Below are positions 33,969-44,791 of a stretch of 64,000 nucleotides of DNA, piece after piece; position 1 is the stretch's first letter; each line of letters starts with the position of its first letter. This stretch comes from Lenzites betulinus (taxonomy: Eukaryota; Basidiomycota; Agaricomycetes; Polyporales; Polyporaceae). Position numbers and translations under genes: made by a program. The stretch is from the NCBI GenBank assembly GCA_022264855.1, contig JABYQU010000004.1, positions 124,001 to 188,000 on the forward strand. Reading direction: 5' to 3'. Under the pieces are notes generated by a model, which made no database searches, was not told where the DNA came from, and saw only the letters and a list, made by a program, of their open reading frames with translations.

Positions 33969-34446
33969 ACGGGTTCGTCTAGTGGGCGGAGAGTGCGCAC
34001 TAGTCAGGGGGTCTCAAGATAACAGGAGTGTGTCGTTCTTGAGATGCAAGAGGTCGAAGTAACTGCTTCCGTACTTGGAGGAGGATACAAGTTCGTCACA
34101 ACCAATGCATACCCGCGATGGAGCCGCGAGCATGCATGCACCGATATGGGCGCTTAGTATGAAACATACTCGTATTAAGGCCCAGAATCGAACTTGAAGA
34201 ACTTCTGAACGCGCATACAGGCCGCACACAAGGTTCTTAAAACCATTACGTTTCCTTCAGTGCAGTCATCGCTACGGATATAGACTGGTGCATGTAAACT
34301 ATGAATAACCCTCTGGAACTTGGATGCGATCAGACCATGGGGGTCAACTATACCTCGACAAACAGCGGTCGTGTGCTATTACACTTACATAGTTTCATGA
34401 CAAGGTGTCACAGACGTCGTCTGAAGGTAGAACGGACACACGAGCA
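33969..34446. other. Upstream region of the permease
   Basis: This 478-bp stretch lies between the MTR3 stop and the permease ATG, with both genes on minus. It presumably contains the permease promoter. I saw no gene, repeat or clear TATA box. Confidence 0.45.
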
Positions 34447-35487
34447 TCATGTATTCTGGGCCTTTTCAAGTAGAGATTGGGCCATCACTGTATGTATTTC
34501 CTCGCACGTTTCCTGACATGCCTCCATGCACTGAAAACTCGTTAAATGACATCACTGTATGGGGCAGGGGGGCTCACTTTAATCGCTTCATCTGGAGCCA
34601 TAGACCCAGATTGCCAGACGCTGGTTATCGTTCCGAGTGCAGGTAGGCCGGCAAGCACCAAGCTTCCGGACGCTGCCTTGCCCTCCTCTTCTGTTGGGTC
34701 CATCCAGATTTCTTCCCCAACGACAGCCTGATAATGTCGTTAGAGCATACCATAACGGATGCACAAAAGTGAGCTTACGGCGGAACATGCTGCGACCAGC
34801 CCAAGCATCTCAATACCAGCGTCCGCGAGCGCCACACTAGCGGCCACAGAGCCGGCCGCGATGCACCCTTCTGACCCGTCGTTTTCGATGACGGTCAGGA
34901 ATATATCTAGCGTTGATTTTGGCAAGAGCTCCAGCCTGACTGCAGGAGTCAGTGCTTGTTGAATTTGCACCGCGATCGAACGGTCCTCCGCATCCTATAT
35001 CGTATGTTAGTATACCTCCCTGCGGACCTTGCATTGTACGCACCCTGATGGGCACCCTCCGTTTCGTGCACGAGAAAGGCGCAAACTTGACTTCAACATT
35101 CAGCCGGCCCTTCTCGCTGTATGTCATATTTTTGGACTGTCGAGGCCCATAGCTATAGCGGTTTCGGTTCATGTACCGTCACGGAGCTGGCGAAACGCAC
35201 GCACTCACACTGCACACGCGATTTTTGTCCTCTCTGTCTCGATATACGCGGACCCATTGGCTTGGTTTATCAGCCCGGCCGTCAAAACTACACCTCTCGC
35301 CATGAGCTCGTGTTCTAGTTCATGAAGACGAGACCTTACATATTGGCCGGATGTCGCGCGCCGCCCGTCCTTTCCGGGGGTCGCCAGCCATCCGCCGCGT
35401 TTCCCGCTCGTCGACAGCCTCAAATATGGGCTGGTAGCTCTCTTCTGGCCCGTTTATCCGCCGCCGGTCAAAGTTGATCTGTGCCAT
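34447..35487 (-). CDS. MTR3: RNA exosome core subunit Mtr3 (RNase PH fold)
   Basis: This is a catalytically inactive RNase PH-like ring subunit of the nuclear/cytoplasmic exosome. The start is 35487 ([18 protein letters not shown]). Removing short introns gives about 260 residues: [26 protein letters not shown], then [19 protein letters not shown], the [16 protein letters not shown] helix, and the core [20 protein letters not shown] (RNase PH signature region). After another splice [15 protein letters not shown] follows, and a final exon ends in [12 protein letters not shown] at 34449-34447. The INGPEESY lead-in and overall length fit fungal Mtr3 better than Rrp41, Rrp43 or Rrp46. It is divergent from the NSRP1-like gene across only 130 bp. 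RRP4, a second exosome subunit, lies 5.7 kb to the right. Confidence 0.85.
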
Positions 35488-35617
35488 AGTGGTACGAAGT
35501 ATCTCGCGACGAGGAAAGCAGCAAGAGGTTTGCAGCCATGCCAAGCGCCTGCCGAATGTGTCCCCGCCACAATGAGCGCTTACGCGCTACTACAACCCTC
35601 CGTTCTCCGGTCACGTC
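35488..35617. promoter_or_regulatory. 130-bp shared divergent promoter MTR3 / NSRP1-like
   Basis: Only 130 bp separate the two ATGs, so core promoters and 5' leaders of both genes must overlap here. No TATA box is evident, as is usual for housekeeping bidirectional promoters. Confidence 0.6.
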
Positions 35618-36906
35618 ATGAAGGTCTCCTTCTCGCTCAAGGGCAAGGCCCCAGCCAAGCCTGCCGGGGAGGCACCATCACTCAAACGGACCGCTGCTTT
35701 CGCATCCTTAGACGACGATGAGCCCATGGACGCGGCCCCGACGGCGACCGGGGACAAGAAGAAGGTGGCTGCGAACAAGCAGTTCATCGCGCAGAGCGTC
35801 GAGATGTCCAAGGCGATGAAGAAGAAGCTCGAGCAGGAGAAGCAGGTCGACGCGACGGTGTTCGAGTACGACGCGGTGTGGGACAAGATGCAGGAGGCGA
35901 AGCAGAAGCAGAAGGAAGTGAAGGAGGCGGACGCGAAGGAGCGCAAGGTGGGTGCCCCGTCCGCACACGTCCGCGCACCCGTTCTTCCGAGCGCTGATAT
36001 GCTGAAGGCGTTTGCAGCCCAAGTACATTAGCGGCCTGCTGACGTCTGCCGCGACGCGGCGGCTTGACCACTTGAGGGCCGAGGAGAAGATGATCCAGCG
36101 CGAGCGCGAGCTTGAGGGCGACGAGTTTGCGGACAAGGAGTCCTTCGTCACACAGGCGTATAAGGATCAGATGGTAGAACTCCGGAAAGCTGAGGAGGAA
36201 GAACGACAACGGGAAGGTGAGTAGGCGGACGGTGATATCCTGATTCGCTCAGGTCCTCACGCAATCATCAGAGGACGAAAAGAAGAAGAAGAAAGGCGTC
36301 GGGACGGGCATGGCCCACTTCTACCGCAAGTTGCTAGAGGAGTCGGAGCAACAGCACGAGAAGACAGTAGCGGCGACCGCTCAACCCATCATAGGCCCGC
36401 AAGGCCCGTCCCAGAACCTCACGATCTCGAAGCCCCCCGAAATTGCCCCCAAATCCGACGTAGAGCTCGCACGAATAGCGCGAGAGCAGGGCAAGGACGT
36501 CGAGCTGAACGACGACAACCAAATTGTCGACAAGCGCGAACTTCTCTCCGCTGGTCTCAACCTGTCCGCGCCAAATACCCGTCGACTTGGCCTGCACGCG
36601 TCGGGCAAGAACAAGTCTGCCTCGGATGCACCCGTGGACGCACACACAGCCGTCGGTACCGCGGCGAGCAAGAAGGAGATCAATGAGCGGCGGGCTCGGG
36701 AGGTACAGCGGCAGCTGGAAGAAGAGCAGGAGCGTATGAGGGCGGAGAAACGGAAACGAGAAGAGGAGAGCATCAGTCGGACGGTCGCCAAGCGGAACGA
36801 CGAGGAGTCAGTGAAGAGTGCGAAGGAGCGATACCTGGAGCGCAAACGGCGACGGCTGGAGGAGGCGGCGAAAGGCGACACGGAAGGCGGACAACCAGAT
36901 TCATGA
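35618..36906 (+). CDS. NSRP1 / CCDC55-like nuclear speckle splicing factor (DUF2040)
   Basis: This is a probable homologue of nuclear speckle splicing regulatory protein 1. Three exons (35618-35947, 36018-36216, 36272-36906) sum to 1164 nt and 387 residues. The N-terminus is MKVSFSLKGKAPAKPAGEAP. The family core follows: VDATVFEYDAVWDKMQ, PKYISGLLTSAATRRLDHL, and EFADKESFVTQAYKDQM leading to GVGTGMAHFYRKLLEES. The order and wording match the conserved DUF2040 domain. The C-terminal half is a highly charged Glu/Arg/Lys coiled-coil-like region ending in KERYLERKRRRLEEAAKG, which likely provides nuclear localisation and RNA contacts. It is head-to-head with MTR3. Confidence 0.85.
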
Positions 36907-37066
36907 CCAGTCCCGGATTCACGCATGCCCATTGATTGTAGTGTATCCTGGTATCCTGACGTATATACAGTTGTAGTCTAGCATGTCCTAGAGGCAGCGA
37001 AGAGAGCAGAGGGGGTTTGTAAATAATGGAAACATGACTATTAGTAAGTTGGAGTACAAGCGGGTG

Positions 37067-38323
37067 TCAAGGCTGATTTGGGCAGGTCATCCGTAGTCTT
37101 CGGGAAGGGAACTGGGAGACCATGGCGTTGAAAGATACTAGTACTTGTTGCGCGGTGGGCCGCTGCTCGAAGCGACTGCTGAGCATTGGTTTCACCAGTA
37201 CATGGAGTTCCGGAACGTCGTAGCCCGTGAGCTTCAATGTGGTCAATACCGGTGCGACGTAAGCGGAGTAGTAATAAGAATTGCTCACATCCATGGCACG
37301 TAATAGGAGGACACCTAATGCGTAAACGTCGACCTTGTAGGGGTCGCTCCATTCACCTCGCTCGAGTTCGGGAGGTATTTCCGTGCCTTTGCAGATGGAA
37401 GTACGTGCGGCTGTAGATCCGTCGTATCGGGTGCTGGTTTCGTAGTCGATGCAAGCATAATGGCCCTTATAGTTCGTGAGGATGTTGCGTAATGAGACGT
37501 CTAGATGTGCGATGCGATGTGCGTGCATGAAAACGATGTGCTATATGACAGCGTGTAAGTTTAAAATACCGTGTGATTCCATGCTGAGGAAGACAAACCT
37601 CTATACATTGGCGTAACGCGCTGAGGAAGTGGCCCAGGTCGCAAGGCGTCTCCGCGACCAGTTGAGAAGACCACTCTTCCATCACGATGAAGGCGAGATT
37701 GTCTCTTGGCACCTCGATGAGATCCAGCACCGCTATATTTGGCATGAGCGGGCACCTAAATCGAGAACATGTGTAGTACTCACGGATACAATGGTTCATG
37801 GGATGGCTTCGCAACGGTGGACTGGAAAGATGCCGGATGACGTCGTACTCACGACTATGGAGGTGCACGGCCTTGATGACAACCTTGGTACCGGTCGAAC
37901 ACTGTGTCCCACGAAACAATCGCTCGGGCTGAATGAATAAGCATCATGGACCACATAAGAGAGGCGTGAAGATGCACATACCAGCCCGTCGTCCCTACAT
38001 AGCTCATTCTCGTCCTTGCCGCGGCACGCCCGAATGTAGCCCGGGAGGTCCTTGGACACGGCGTGGCCTTCGGAGCCCAGGCTGGCCCAGTAGTCGTGAT
38101 ACCAGTCCTTCACGTCCTTATAAGTATCCAGTCGGAAGCCTCTGGTCTGGATGAGGGAACGATACGAGCACCAGTAAGGCGTCACGCGCACATTGGCGTC
38201 GTCCTCGTCCAATGAGGTCTGGGACGAGGACGAGGTGGACGATGAGGCATAGCCGCTGCCCGAGCTGCCGGAGGAGCTCTGCGAAGGGCGACGGCGGGAA
38301 CAAGGGGGGGCCTTTCCGGCCAT
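37067..38323 (-). CDS. Fungal-specific protein-kinase-like protein with altered DFG
   Basis: This protein-kinase-fold protein (about 330 residues) is of the type expanded in mushroom-forming fungi. The start was taken at 38323 (MAGKAPPCSRRRPSQSS), giving a Ser-rich N-terminus. After splicing, the conserved elements are the lysine in TKVVIKAVHL, the helix-C glutamate in HSREYDVIRHL, the hinge region FIVMEEWSSQL, the catalytic loop HLDVSLRNIL (HLD in place of HRD, with D and N kept), and IDYETS in place of DFG. The P+1/APE region reads GTEIPPELERGEWS, and DVYALGVLLLRAMD corresponds to the DxxxxG helix. No clear glycine-rich loop is seen. Metal-binding Asp and catalytic Asp are retained, so activity is possible. 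The biological role is unknown. Confidence 0.75.
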
Positions 38324-39154
38324 GGTTAGCGCTCGGTTGGGGGACAACGGGCCTGCTAGGACGCTCTTATGAGGCCATGGCGGGTCGGAAGCACAGAGAA
38401 ATATATGCTGTAAATGGAGCGATGGCGGCGATAACAAGTGACTGGGCTAAGCGGAAAGCGGTGAGAACTCGTGGAGACGGGAGCCCAAGGAAAGGGAATG
38501 AGGAGGGTACGTCCGGAGGTAAAGATGTCGGAGAAGTCATCGGGATGACAGCCAGTAGCGCGACCATCGCAGGGCCCGGGCGCTGTTGCTGCATTAGGTG
38601 CGGCGAGGTCCAGCACATCCGTCCATCATACGAACGAGAGGCCGGATAAGGTGGGGAGGACGGCCTGGTATTGGCACTGAGCCACGGTCACGCGAAAGGC
38701 CAGGCTGATGGCCGTCGCCGGATGGGCTGGGTGTGGCAGACTGTCGTCAACTTCTGCGCCTCCAGGCATCGCGACCAGGAGGTAAAAGCCAGAAGGAGAA
38801 CGGATGGTCACACAGCCAGCATGCATGTTGGCCGGGATGAGTGCGCCGAGGGTGCGTACCGAGAGAGTTCTATGCCTATTCGGGCTAAGGCGCGCGGACG
38901 AGCAGTGCTTGGGCACGGAGAAAACATGAGCAACAAATAAGCACTTGCAGAAACCGGGCAGATGTTCCCAGGGACGAGGAGAGCCCAGGGCAGGCCGTGG
39001 ACAGCCTGATCTCGTCGCGGCGGACGAGCCGGAGAGCATTCAAACCAGCGCCGTCCACTGAAGGCGGTGACGCGTGCTGCACAGCACCAAACGCTCGTCC
39101 ACAGCGCACTCACGTGGGAACCTCGGCCACCTTCTGCCTGCCGTGTCGAGCACC
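38324..39154. other. Divergent intergenic region kinase / RRM gene
   Basis: This 831-bp spacer is the widest in the compact right half. Frames inside it are GC-rich shadows without domains. No additional gene is supported. Confidence 0.45.
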
Positions 39155-39847
39155 ATGGAGGAAGGCACCAAGTCCAAAAAAACCGTCTTTATCGGTGGTA
39201 TCGGCGACGACGTCGACGAGGCCACCATCCTCGAAAACTTCGCCACCTTCGGTACGCGCTACCCGTTTATTCGTGTCATCCGCGTTATTTACGACCCGCC
39301 GGCAGGTGACGTTCTTGAAGTACAGATTCCGCCCGCACCGACCAATGCGTCGCATTCAAACGGTGCGTGCATTCTGCTGCGCTGGCATGTCGAGCGTATA
39401 TATAGCTGACCTATACATGTGCCCACAGAAGCGAAACATCGCGGGTTCGCCTTCGTGACGTACTCCTCGTCAGCAGATGCCCAGGATGCTATCGACAACA
39501 TGGACCTGAACGAGCTCAATGGACGCGTGCTCAGGGTAAACCTCGCGCGGCCATTGAAGGGATCACTTCAGCCCCAAGGCAACAGAGCCAGTATGTCCAG
39601 ACATCCTCCATGGTTCTCCCGACGACACTTACCCCCGTTCCTTAGTCTGGGAGTCGGAAGAATGGCTCCAGAAATACGCCAAGCCACTTGCACAAAGTGG
39701 AGGTTCGTCACTAACTTATATCGGTGCTATCTGCTTTTACTGAACCGCTCTGTAGGTGCTGCCCTGCGTGGCACAGGGGCCGGCGATGCTCCTGAAGACG
39801 AGGAGGGTGAGGGGCATGACGGTGACGAAAATGCTATGGAAGAGTGA
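39155..39847 (+). CDS. Cyclophilin-E-like RRM protein lacking the isomerase domain
   Basis: This small RNA-binding protein has 154 residues in five exons (39155-39251, 39306-39362, 39429-39590, 39646-39702, 39756-39847; total 465 nt). The RRM shows RNP2 KTVFIGGIG and RNP1 KHRGFAFVTY, then AQDAIDNMDLNELNGRVLRV. After the RRM it reads AIWESEEWLQKYAKPL, which closely parallels the linker of animal cyclophilin E (PPIE; VW-D-DWLKK-type). PPIE's peptidyl-prolyl isomerase domain is absent: the protein ends in an acidic tail (DEEGEGHDGDENAMEE). PPIE associates with the spliceosome, so a splicing role is a reasonable inference. It is divergent from the kinase gene and convergent with TAF13 (146 bp between stops). 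Confidence 0.85.
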
Positions 39848-39993
39848 ACGCTTTACTCGTCTCTAGTCTCATGTACATAGGTCGCGAGCGGCACTCGCAG
39901 ACGTTTCCTCGTATATTGTGTATTATATGCTCACGTCAAGGTCCAGCAGTCTGGTCGTACACTACACTACAAGTACAAGCATAGAAAGCCTCA

Positions 39994-40841
39994 TCAAGCC
40001 TGATACGAGCCCGAGGGGTTCATCTCCGACTCCTCAAATTGAGCGCGTGCGCGTTTGATGTCCTCTTGCATGAACAAGAGTTCCTCCATACGCGCCAGCT
40101 TCTTGGCGTCTGCGGGCCGCGACAGTGCCCTCCGGAGGTCTTCGATCGAGAGACGCGACTTCTTTCCACCCACGGATGCGGTTTGACACTGAATAACGTC
40201 CGAAGTAAGTATATCTCGATCTGGGGCTAGTAGAAGATGCGGAGGCTTACTATGTCCACAATGTACTCAATGAGTATCTCCTCCATGACGTTCACCGTGT
40301 CATTCGCGGGATTGCGGTCATCTCCAAAGCCATACATGAGGTTGCGCACTAAGGGCAGAAAGTCAACACGCGTCCTAAACGATATCACCGCGCTGCACTC
40401 ACGTTCTTTGGTGAACATTCCCCTGTAACTCGAGCCTTTCCGCCCGCTCCTGCTATACGCGACGGAGTCCCGGTTGTACGTAGTGAATGTGTATGTCGAC
40501 GGAACAGGGGGACGTGGTGCGGCTGCGCTTGAGGAAGCAGGAGTGGCGGTTATGGGTGCGGGTGTAGCTGTTGACGACGTCTGCGCCGTTGTCGTTCCAG
40601 CAGGCTTCGGAGCAACAGCGGGTGTCTGCTGATGTTGCTGGGGATAGTAGCTGTAGCCATGATGGTATGGCCACGCAGTCCCATAGCTCGTTACCGCCGT
40701 TGGAGGTGCGTATGGCTGGTAGGGCGTGGTCGGGTACGCTCCAGGTGTTTGGGGGTATGCATACGTGCCCGGTGTTTGTGGATGATAGCTTGCGTACGGA
40801 TAGGAGGTGCCGGCATTCGAGTGTGGTGGGTAGTGCGACAT
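39994..40841 (-). CDS. TAF13: TFIID subunit TAF13 (histone fold) with Tyr/Pro-rich N-terminus
   Basis: This histone-fold subunit of the general transcription factor TFIID pairs with TAF11. Three exons give about 245 residues. The first 130 residues are rich in Tyr, Pro, Thr and Ala (repeats such as YPQTPGTYAYPQTPGAYP). The conserved part then reads GMFTKELRNLMYGFGDD, ANDTVNVMEEILIEYIVDI and, after the last splice, RLSIEDLRRALSRPADAKKL with ARMEELLFMQEDIKRARAQF. These are typical TAF13 helices. Yeast and animal TAF13 lack such a long low-complexity extension, so it is a notable feature that may mediate weak self-association (inference). It is head-to-head with RRP4 across 303 bp. Confidence 0.92.
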
Positions 40842-41144
40842 TGCGGATTCTCTGCACGCGAGGGATAAGGTGACGAAGTCTGCGCACTGGCGAGGATCTG
40901 GAGGTGGATGTTGTGGCTGGAGGTAAGCGTTACGCGCATAGGCGCCCTGATCAACGTCAAGACCACGCGAGATCTCAGATCCAGATCTGCTCAGTAGAAT
41001 GCGGCAAAGCTAGTAAGGCTGCTGCATACCCTCACCTCCTCCACCATATCACGCATTCAGAACGCGCTAGGACCGCTTGGGACAAGATAGACTGTTAGGA
41101 TAACACGGCTTCTCTGAAAACACTACGCGAGTCCCCGTATCACC
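40842..41144. promoter_or_regulatory. 303-bp shared divergent promoter TAF13 / RRP4
   Basis: This spacer lies between the ATGs of two divergently transcribed nuclear housekeeping genes. No TATA box stands out. No other gene fits. Confidence 0.5.
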
Positions 41145-42416
41145 ATGATATCCTTCGCGTCCTTCCCTTCCACCTCCGAGGCTTCTGCAAGCACAAGGCA
41201 TCATCCTGAAGTAGAAGACGACATTGGGATGGATCTAGACGAGGATGACTTTGAGGAAAATGTGCAAAGGCTCACAGTGCCCGGAGAGTCCATAACATCT
41301 TCCCATGCGTTCATGCGGTACGCGGACCCAAATCATTCATGGTCAGAGCGTGCAAGATGCTCATACCATCCTCAGAGGACACGGAACATTTGTTCACGAC
41401 GATGAAGTTATTGCCTCAGTTGCGGGAACTGTTGAACGCGTGAACAAGCTCATCACGGTGCGTGCGGTGCGGAGCAGGTACGCAGTATGTATGTTCTCTG
41501 GGTCGGGCCTTGACCCCGTCTCTCTACTAGATATAATCCAGAGGTCGGTGACCTCGTCGTGGGACGTATCACGGAGGTGTGTGCACACGACTCCCAATGG
41601 AGAACTCCGCATTTAATGTCTCTTTAGGTACAACCGCGGAGGTGGAAGGTAGACGCGAACTCGCGACAGGATGCGGTCCTCATGCTCTCCTCTGTGAACC
41701 TTCCAGGTGGCGTACAGGTGCGCAAAACGTCATGCTACTACATGACACAGTGAGTTATATTTCATATTAGCGTCGAAAACTGGAGAGCGATGAGCTGCAA
41801 ATGCGGATATTCTTCGAAGAAGGCGACCTACTGGTCGCAGAAGTGCAAGCGTTCTTCTCCGACGGCGCCATGTCGCTCCACACACGCTCTCTGCGATACG
41901 GCAAGGTATGTTGCATATATTTATACCGGCAAGTGCTGCTCTCACCGCACTTCTAGCTGCGTAACGGACAGCTGGTGGCTGTTCCCCCCATCCTCATCCG
42001 ACGCCTGAAATCGCACTTTGTCGCACTTCCTTGTGGCGTTGACCTCATTCTCGGGCTGAACGGCTACATCTGGGTCAGCAAGCACGTCAAGGCGAGTGAA
42101 CAAGAGGGTGAAGAAGGCTTCGACGCCGAAGCAGTGTATTCGAACAAAAACGATGTAAGCTATCATTGTTACGTTTTGCTTTCCCGCTAGGCTGACAGTG
42201 AATACACAGGCAATCGACGACGCCACAAGAATAGCCATCGCCCGAGTTAGCAACATCATCAAGGTTCTCGCAGCGCATTTCGTCCCACTGACGGACGTCA
42301 TATTGTTGGAGGCGTACGAGTGGGTGGTCGAGCAGGAGAGCAATGTGAAAGACTTGTTAGTGGACGAGCTGGGAGAGAACCTCGTTGCGAGTCTTGGTGT
42401 AGGCATACGGCAATGA
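41145..42416 (+). CDS. RRP4: RNA exosome cap subunit Rrp4 (S1/KH domains)
   Basis: This RNA-binding cap protein of the exosome core guides RNA into the ring. About 310 residues are encoded in about seven exons from [14 protein letters not shown]. After an acidic lead the N-terminal domain reads [20 protein letters not shown]. The S1 domain follows ([20 protein letters not shown], then [20 protein letters not shown]). The KH domain contains [13 protein letters not shown] with the G-x-N-G type loop seen in Rrp4. Junctions checked: MR|GHGT, RS|RYNPE, TE|VQPRR and GVQ|RRKLE all join in frame with good splice signals. The stop is at 42414-42416, 120 bp from the end of the converging DUF4211 gene. 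Confidence 0.92.
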
Positions 42417-42536
42417 TATTGAACTCGTATACGCTCCGTCACCGCATCCATCGCCATACGAATACACGTTGTGCAAGTACCGCCGAGCATCAAAACACCA
42501 GCATGGTGATTCTCCAAGTAGAAGTGTCCTTTCCCC

Positions 42537-44393
42537 TCAATCCGAATCCATGTCTCCGCCTCTACCGCCTCTGACCTCCAGGTGTCGCGCATCGTCCATC
42601 ATGGTCTTGATTTCGTGCCACTGCAAGTTGATAACCTGTCGCTCGTCCAACCAATCCATGATGGCGTCCGCGTCGGAGAGGTCCTTGGGAGGCTGCTTGC
42701 CCGCGGCGTAGGCGACGCGTACAAAACTTCGCCCCTCTGCGTTGGCCTTCAAACCCTCCACTTCTTCTCTGAGTGCGTGAAAGAGGTGATACTGTCGTGA
42801 TCGTCAGTCGCGAGTATGCCAATTCGTAGAACCCGCCGTACCTCCCAGTGAGTGAACTTGTGATACGTGCGCGTCCGCTTCGCACAGAAGCGACCCAGGT
42901 CGAATTGTTTCGGTAAAACGTTGGACTCATCTTCGTCTTCGTCACTACTCGGTTCCTCAGCAAGGGACTGTGGCGAAAAGCTTAGCACTCTCGCGTGTAT
43001 CCTCATACAATAGATCTTACTTCATAAGTCAGCTTATCGTAGGGCTCCCCGCTTAAGCGTCCTTGCAACGTCGATTTGCGCCCACCAAGATTGCACGCAG
43101 CGCATCCAAGGGTTGTGAATTCGAGGCCGTGTACCTCAAGGTCGGGGTATGTGTCGAGTGCTTTGCGGAAATTTGGGCGCCATGTCGACCCCGCTACCAA
43201 CGAATCGCGCATACCGCCCAGCTTTCGCCGGGTGATCTTCAAGGGTACACAGAAGTACTGGTCTGATAGAATCGGGCATCAGGACACGGGAAGATATGAG
43301 CTGTGAGGGGCATGCGTACTTTGCTGCAGACGCGTTGCGACATCGTCACGGTCGTCCGCATCATGGACGGCCATATGTACAAACAGTTGGCAGACTATCT
43401 TGAAGTGGTGCAGGAGGTCCTGATATGTGTTCATGCTGAACTCAGCAGGAAGCTCAATGGCGGCAGCCGAGTCGTCTTCGATGATGAAGGTATCCTCCTC
43501 CACGTCGTCGTTCTCAGAACCTCCGGATTCGTCGTTGGACCCCGCATCTGGCTTTGCATGGGCGAACGGCTCTGCAACTGTGTCCTCTTCTTCCGACTCT
43601 GACGCAGAAGAGTCTGAGCGGACAGCTTCTCCGCGTTTCTTTCCTGTCGTGGCGAATTTGGTTATGATAGGGTTGACGTTTTAGAGCTGTGAACATACGT
43701 TTAAGCTTCTCCAGGTTCTTCTGAAACGCGGAACGTTTGTCTCGCGTCCGTAAGCGAGATTCGAGAATCCCTGGAACCGGGAAGTTAGCGTAAGTACTCA
43801 GAGAGAGCGGGTCGAGACCTACTATGTTCGTCGACCTCTTCCATTAAATCGTTTTCTTCATGGATAGGTGAAGATGGCCTCTCCCCTTTGATCAGTTTGC
43901 GTCTTCGAGGTTGTGGTTCTTCTTCGTCGTCTGAATCGACTACCGCAGCAACTGTCTTCTTGGCAGCTCTCTTTCCCTTGCGCACATACACATCCTTCTC
44001 CTCTGTGTCTGAAGGAACTGGAGAGGCGGATTCCTCACTATGTGCTCTCCTCAGTCGCTTCTTGCCCCTGTTCGCAAATGATGGGCGAGGAGCCACATCC
44101 TTGTCGCTCTCGCTGCTGATTTCGAGGACTGGGGCCTCGAAGCGAATTGCACCTGCATCACTGCTCTGACTCCCCTCGTCCTCATCGGGGTCCCTCACAG
44201 GTTCCGGAATACTGTCGTCGTCAGATACATCCTGCTTCGCCCTCCTTCGTTTCCGCGCAGGGGCAGGGCGAGTGGGAGACGAGTGTTGAGTTGCGGCGCT
44301 CGCGCTGCGAGCTGGAGAGCTGCCAAAGAACGCGTCGATCTTCTTTTGTGTGGGTCTCTTGGTGGGCGCAGCCGGTTTGGACTTTCTGGGCAT
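42537..44393 (-). CDS. DUF4211 domain nuclear-type protein
   Basis: This is a conserved fungal protein of unknown function, about 510 residues in several exons. The N-terminal half (MPRKSKPAAPTKRPTQKK) is basic and Ser/Glu-rich with bipartite-type KR clusters (RKRRRAK, KKRLRRAH), suggesting nuclear location. TQKKIDAFFGSS near the N-terminus resembles a PIP-box-like QxxIxxFF sequence. The C-terminal half contains the block I assign to DUF4211: AEFSMNTYQDLLHHFKIVCQ, LGGMRDSLVAGSTWRPNFRK, a Cys pair in TLGCAACNLGGRKST, and LQGRLSGEPYDKLTYE. The short last exon ends RGGRGGDMDSD. The motif at residues 16-24 (QKKIDAFF) fits PCNA-interacting consensus Q-x-x-I/L-x-x-F-F, which makes a chromatin or DNA-replication link plausible but unproven. 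Confidence 0.75.
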
Positions 44394-44791
44394 ACTTCAA
44401 GCAGATAAAGCAAACACAGAATAGCGCAGTTGGTACCCTGTGTAGTGGAAGGTGCCAATGTAAAGCGGCGATCGGCTAGGGATCCCGAGTTGCCGCAGGC
44501 ACGACGCGTCTGTGGCTGTGCCATGTCTCGAGCACGTGCGCTTCCCCCTACGCGGTGCATTTCCAGCGCTTAACTCAGACTGAGTGAGTGTACCTCGCCG
44601 TCTTTGCACCGTGTCCACCTCGAGGTCTTCGCTTCAACGGACGACCACTGACATCATACACTAGGCCTTGTCTTCGCGAGCAATACCTAGCTGCTTATAT
44701 GCTACTCTGAACACGCTCTGGTGGACCAGCTAGTCCATAGTAGTGTCGAATTGCGCTAGTCATTCAAACTCCTGGGCTTTGATAGACAGGA
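44394..44791. other. Divergent promoter region DUF4211 gene / giant C1-finger gene
   Basis: This 398-bp spacer lies between two ATGs. It holds no supported gene or repeat. Confidence 0.45.

Noticed and set aside
22402..34446. Metal-homeostasis gene cluster (ferric reductase plus ATX1)
   Set aside because: The two genes are separated by GH79 and a 2.7-kb gap, and no iron permease, multicopper oxidase or copper ATPase is present. Proximity alone is weak.
15433..34446. Secondary-metabolite or carbohydrate-active gene cluster
   Set aside because: No synthase, cytochrome P450, or set of co-directional tailoring enzymes. Only one secreted glycosidase is present among unrelated housekeeping genes.
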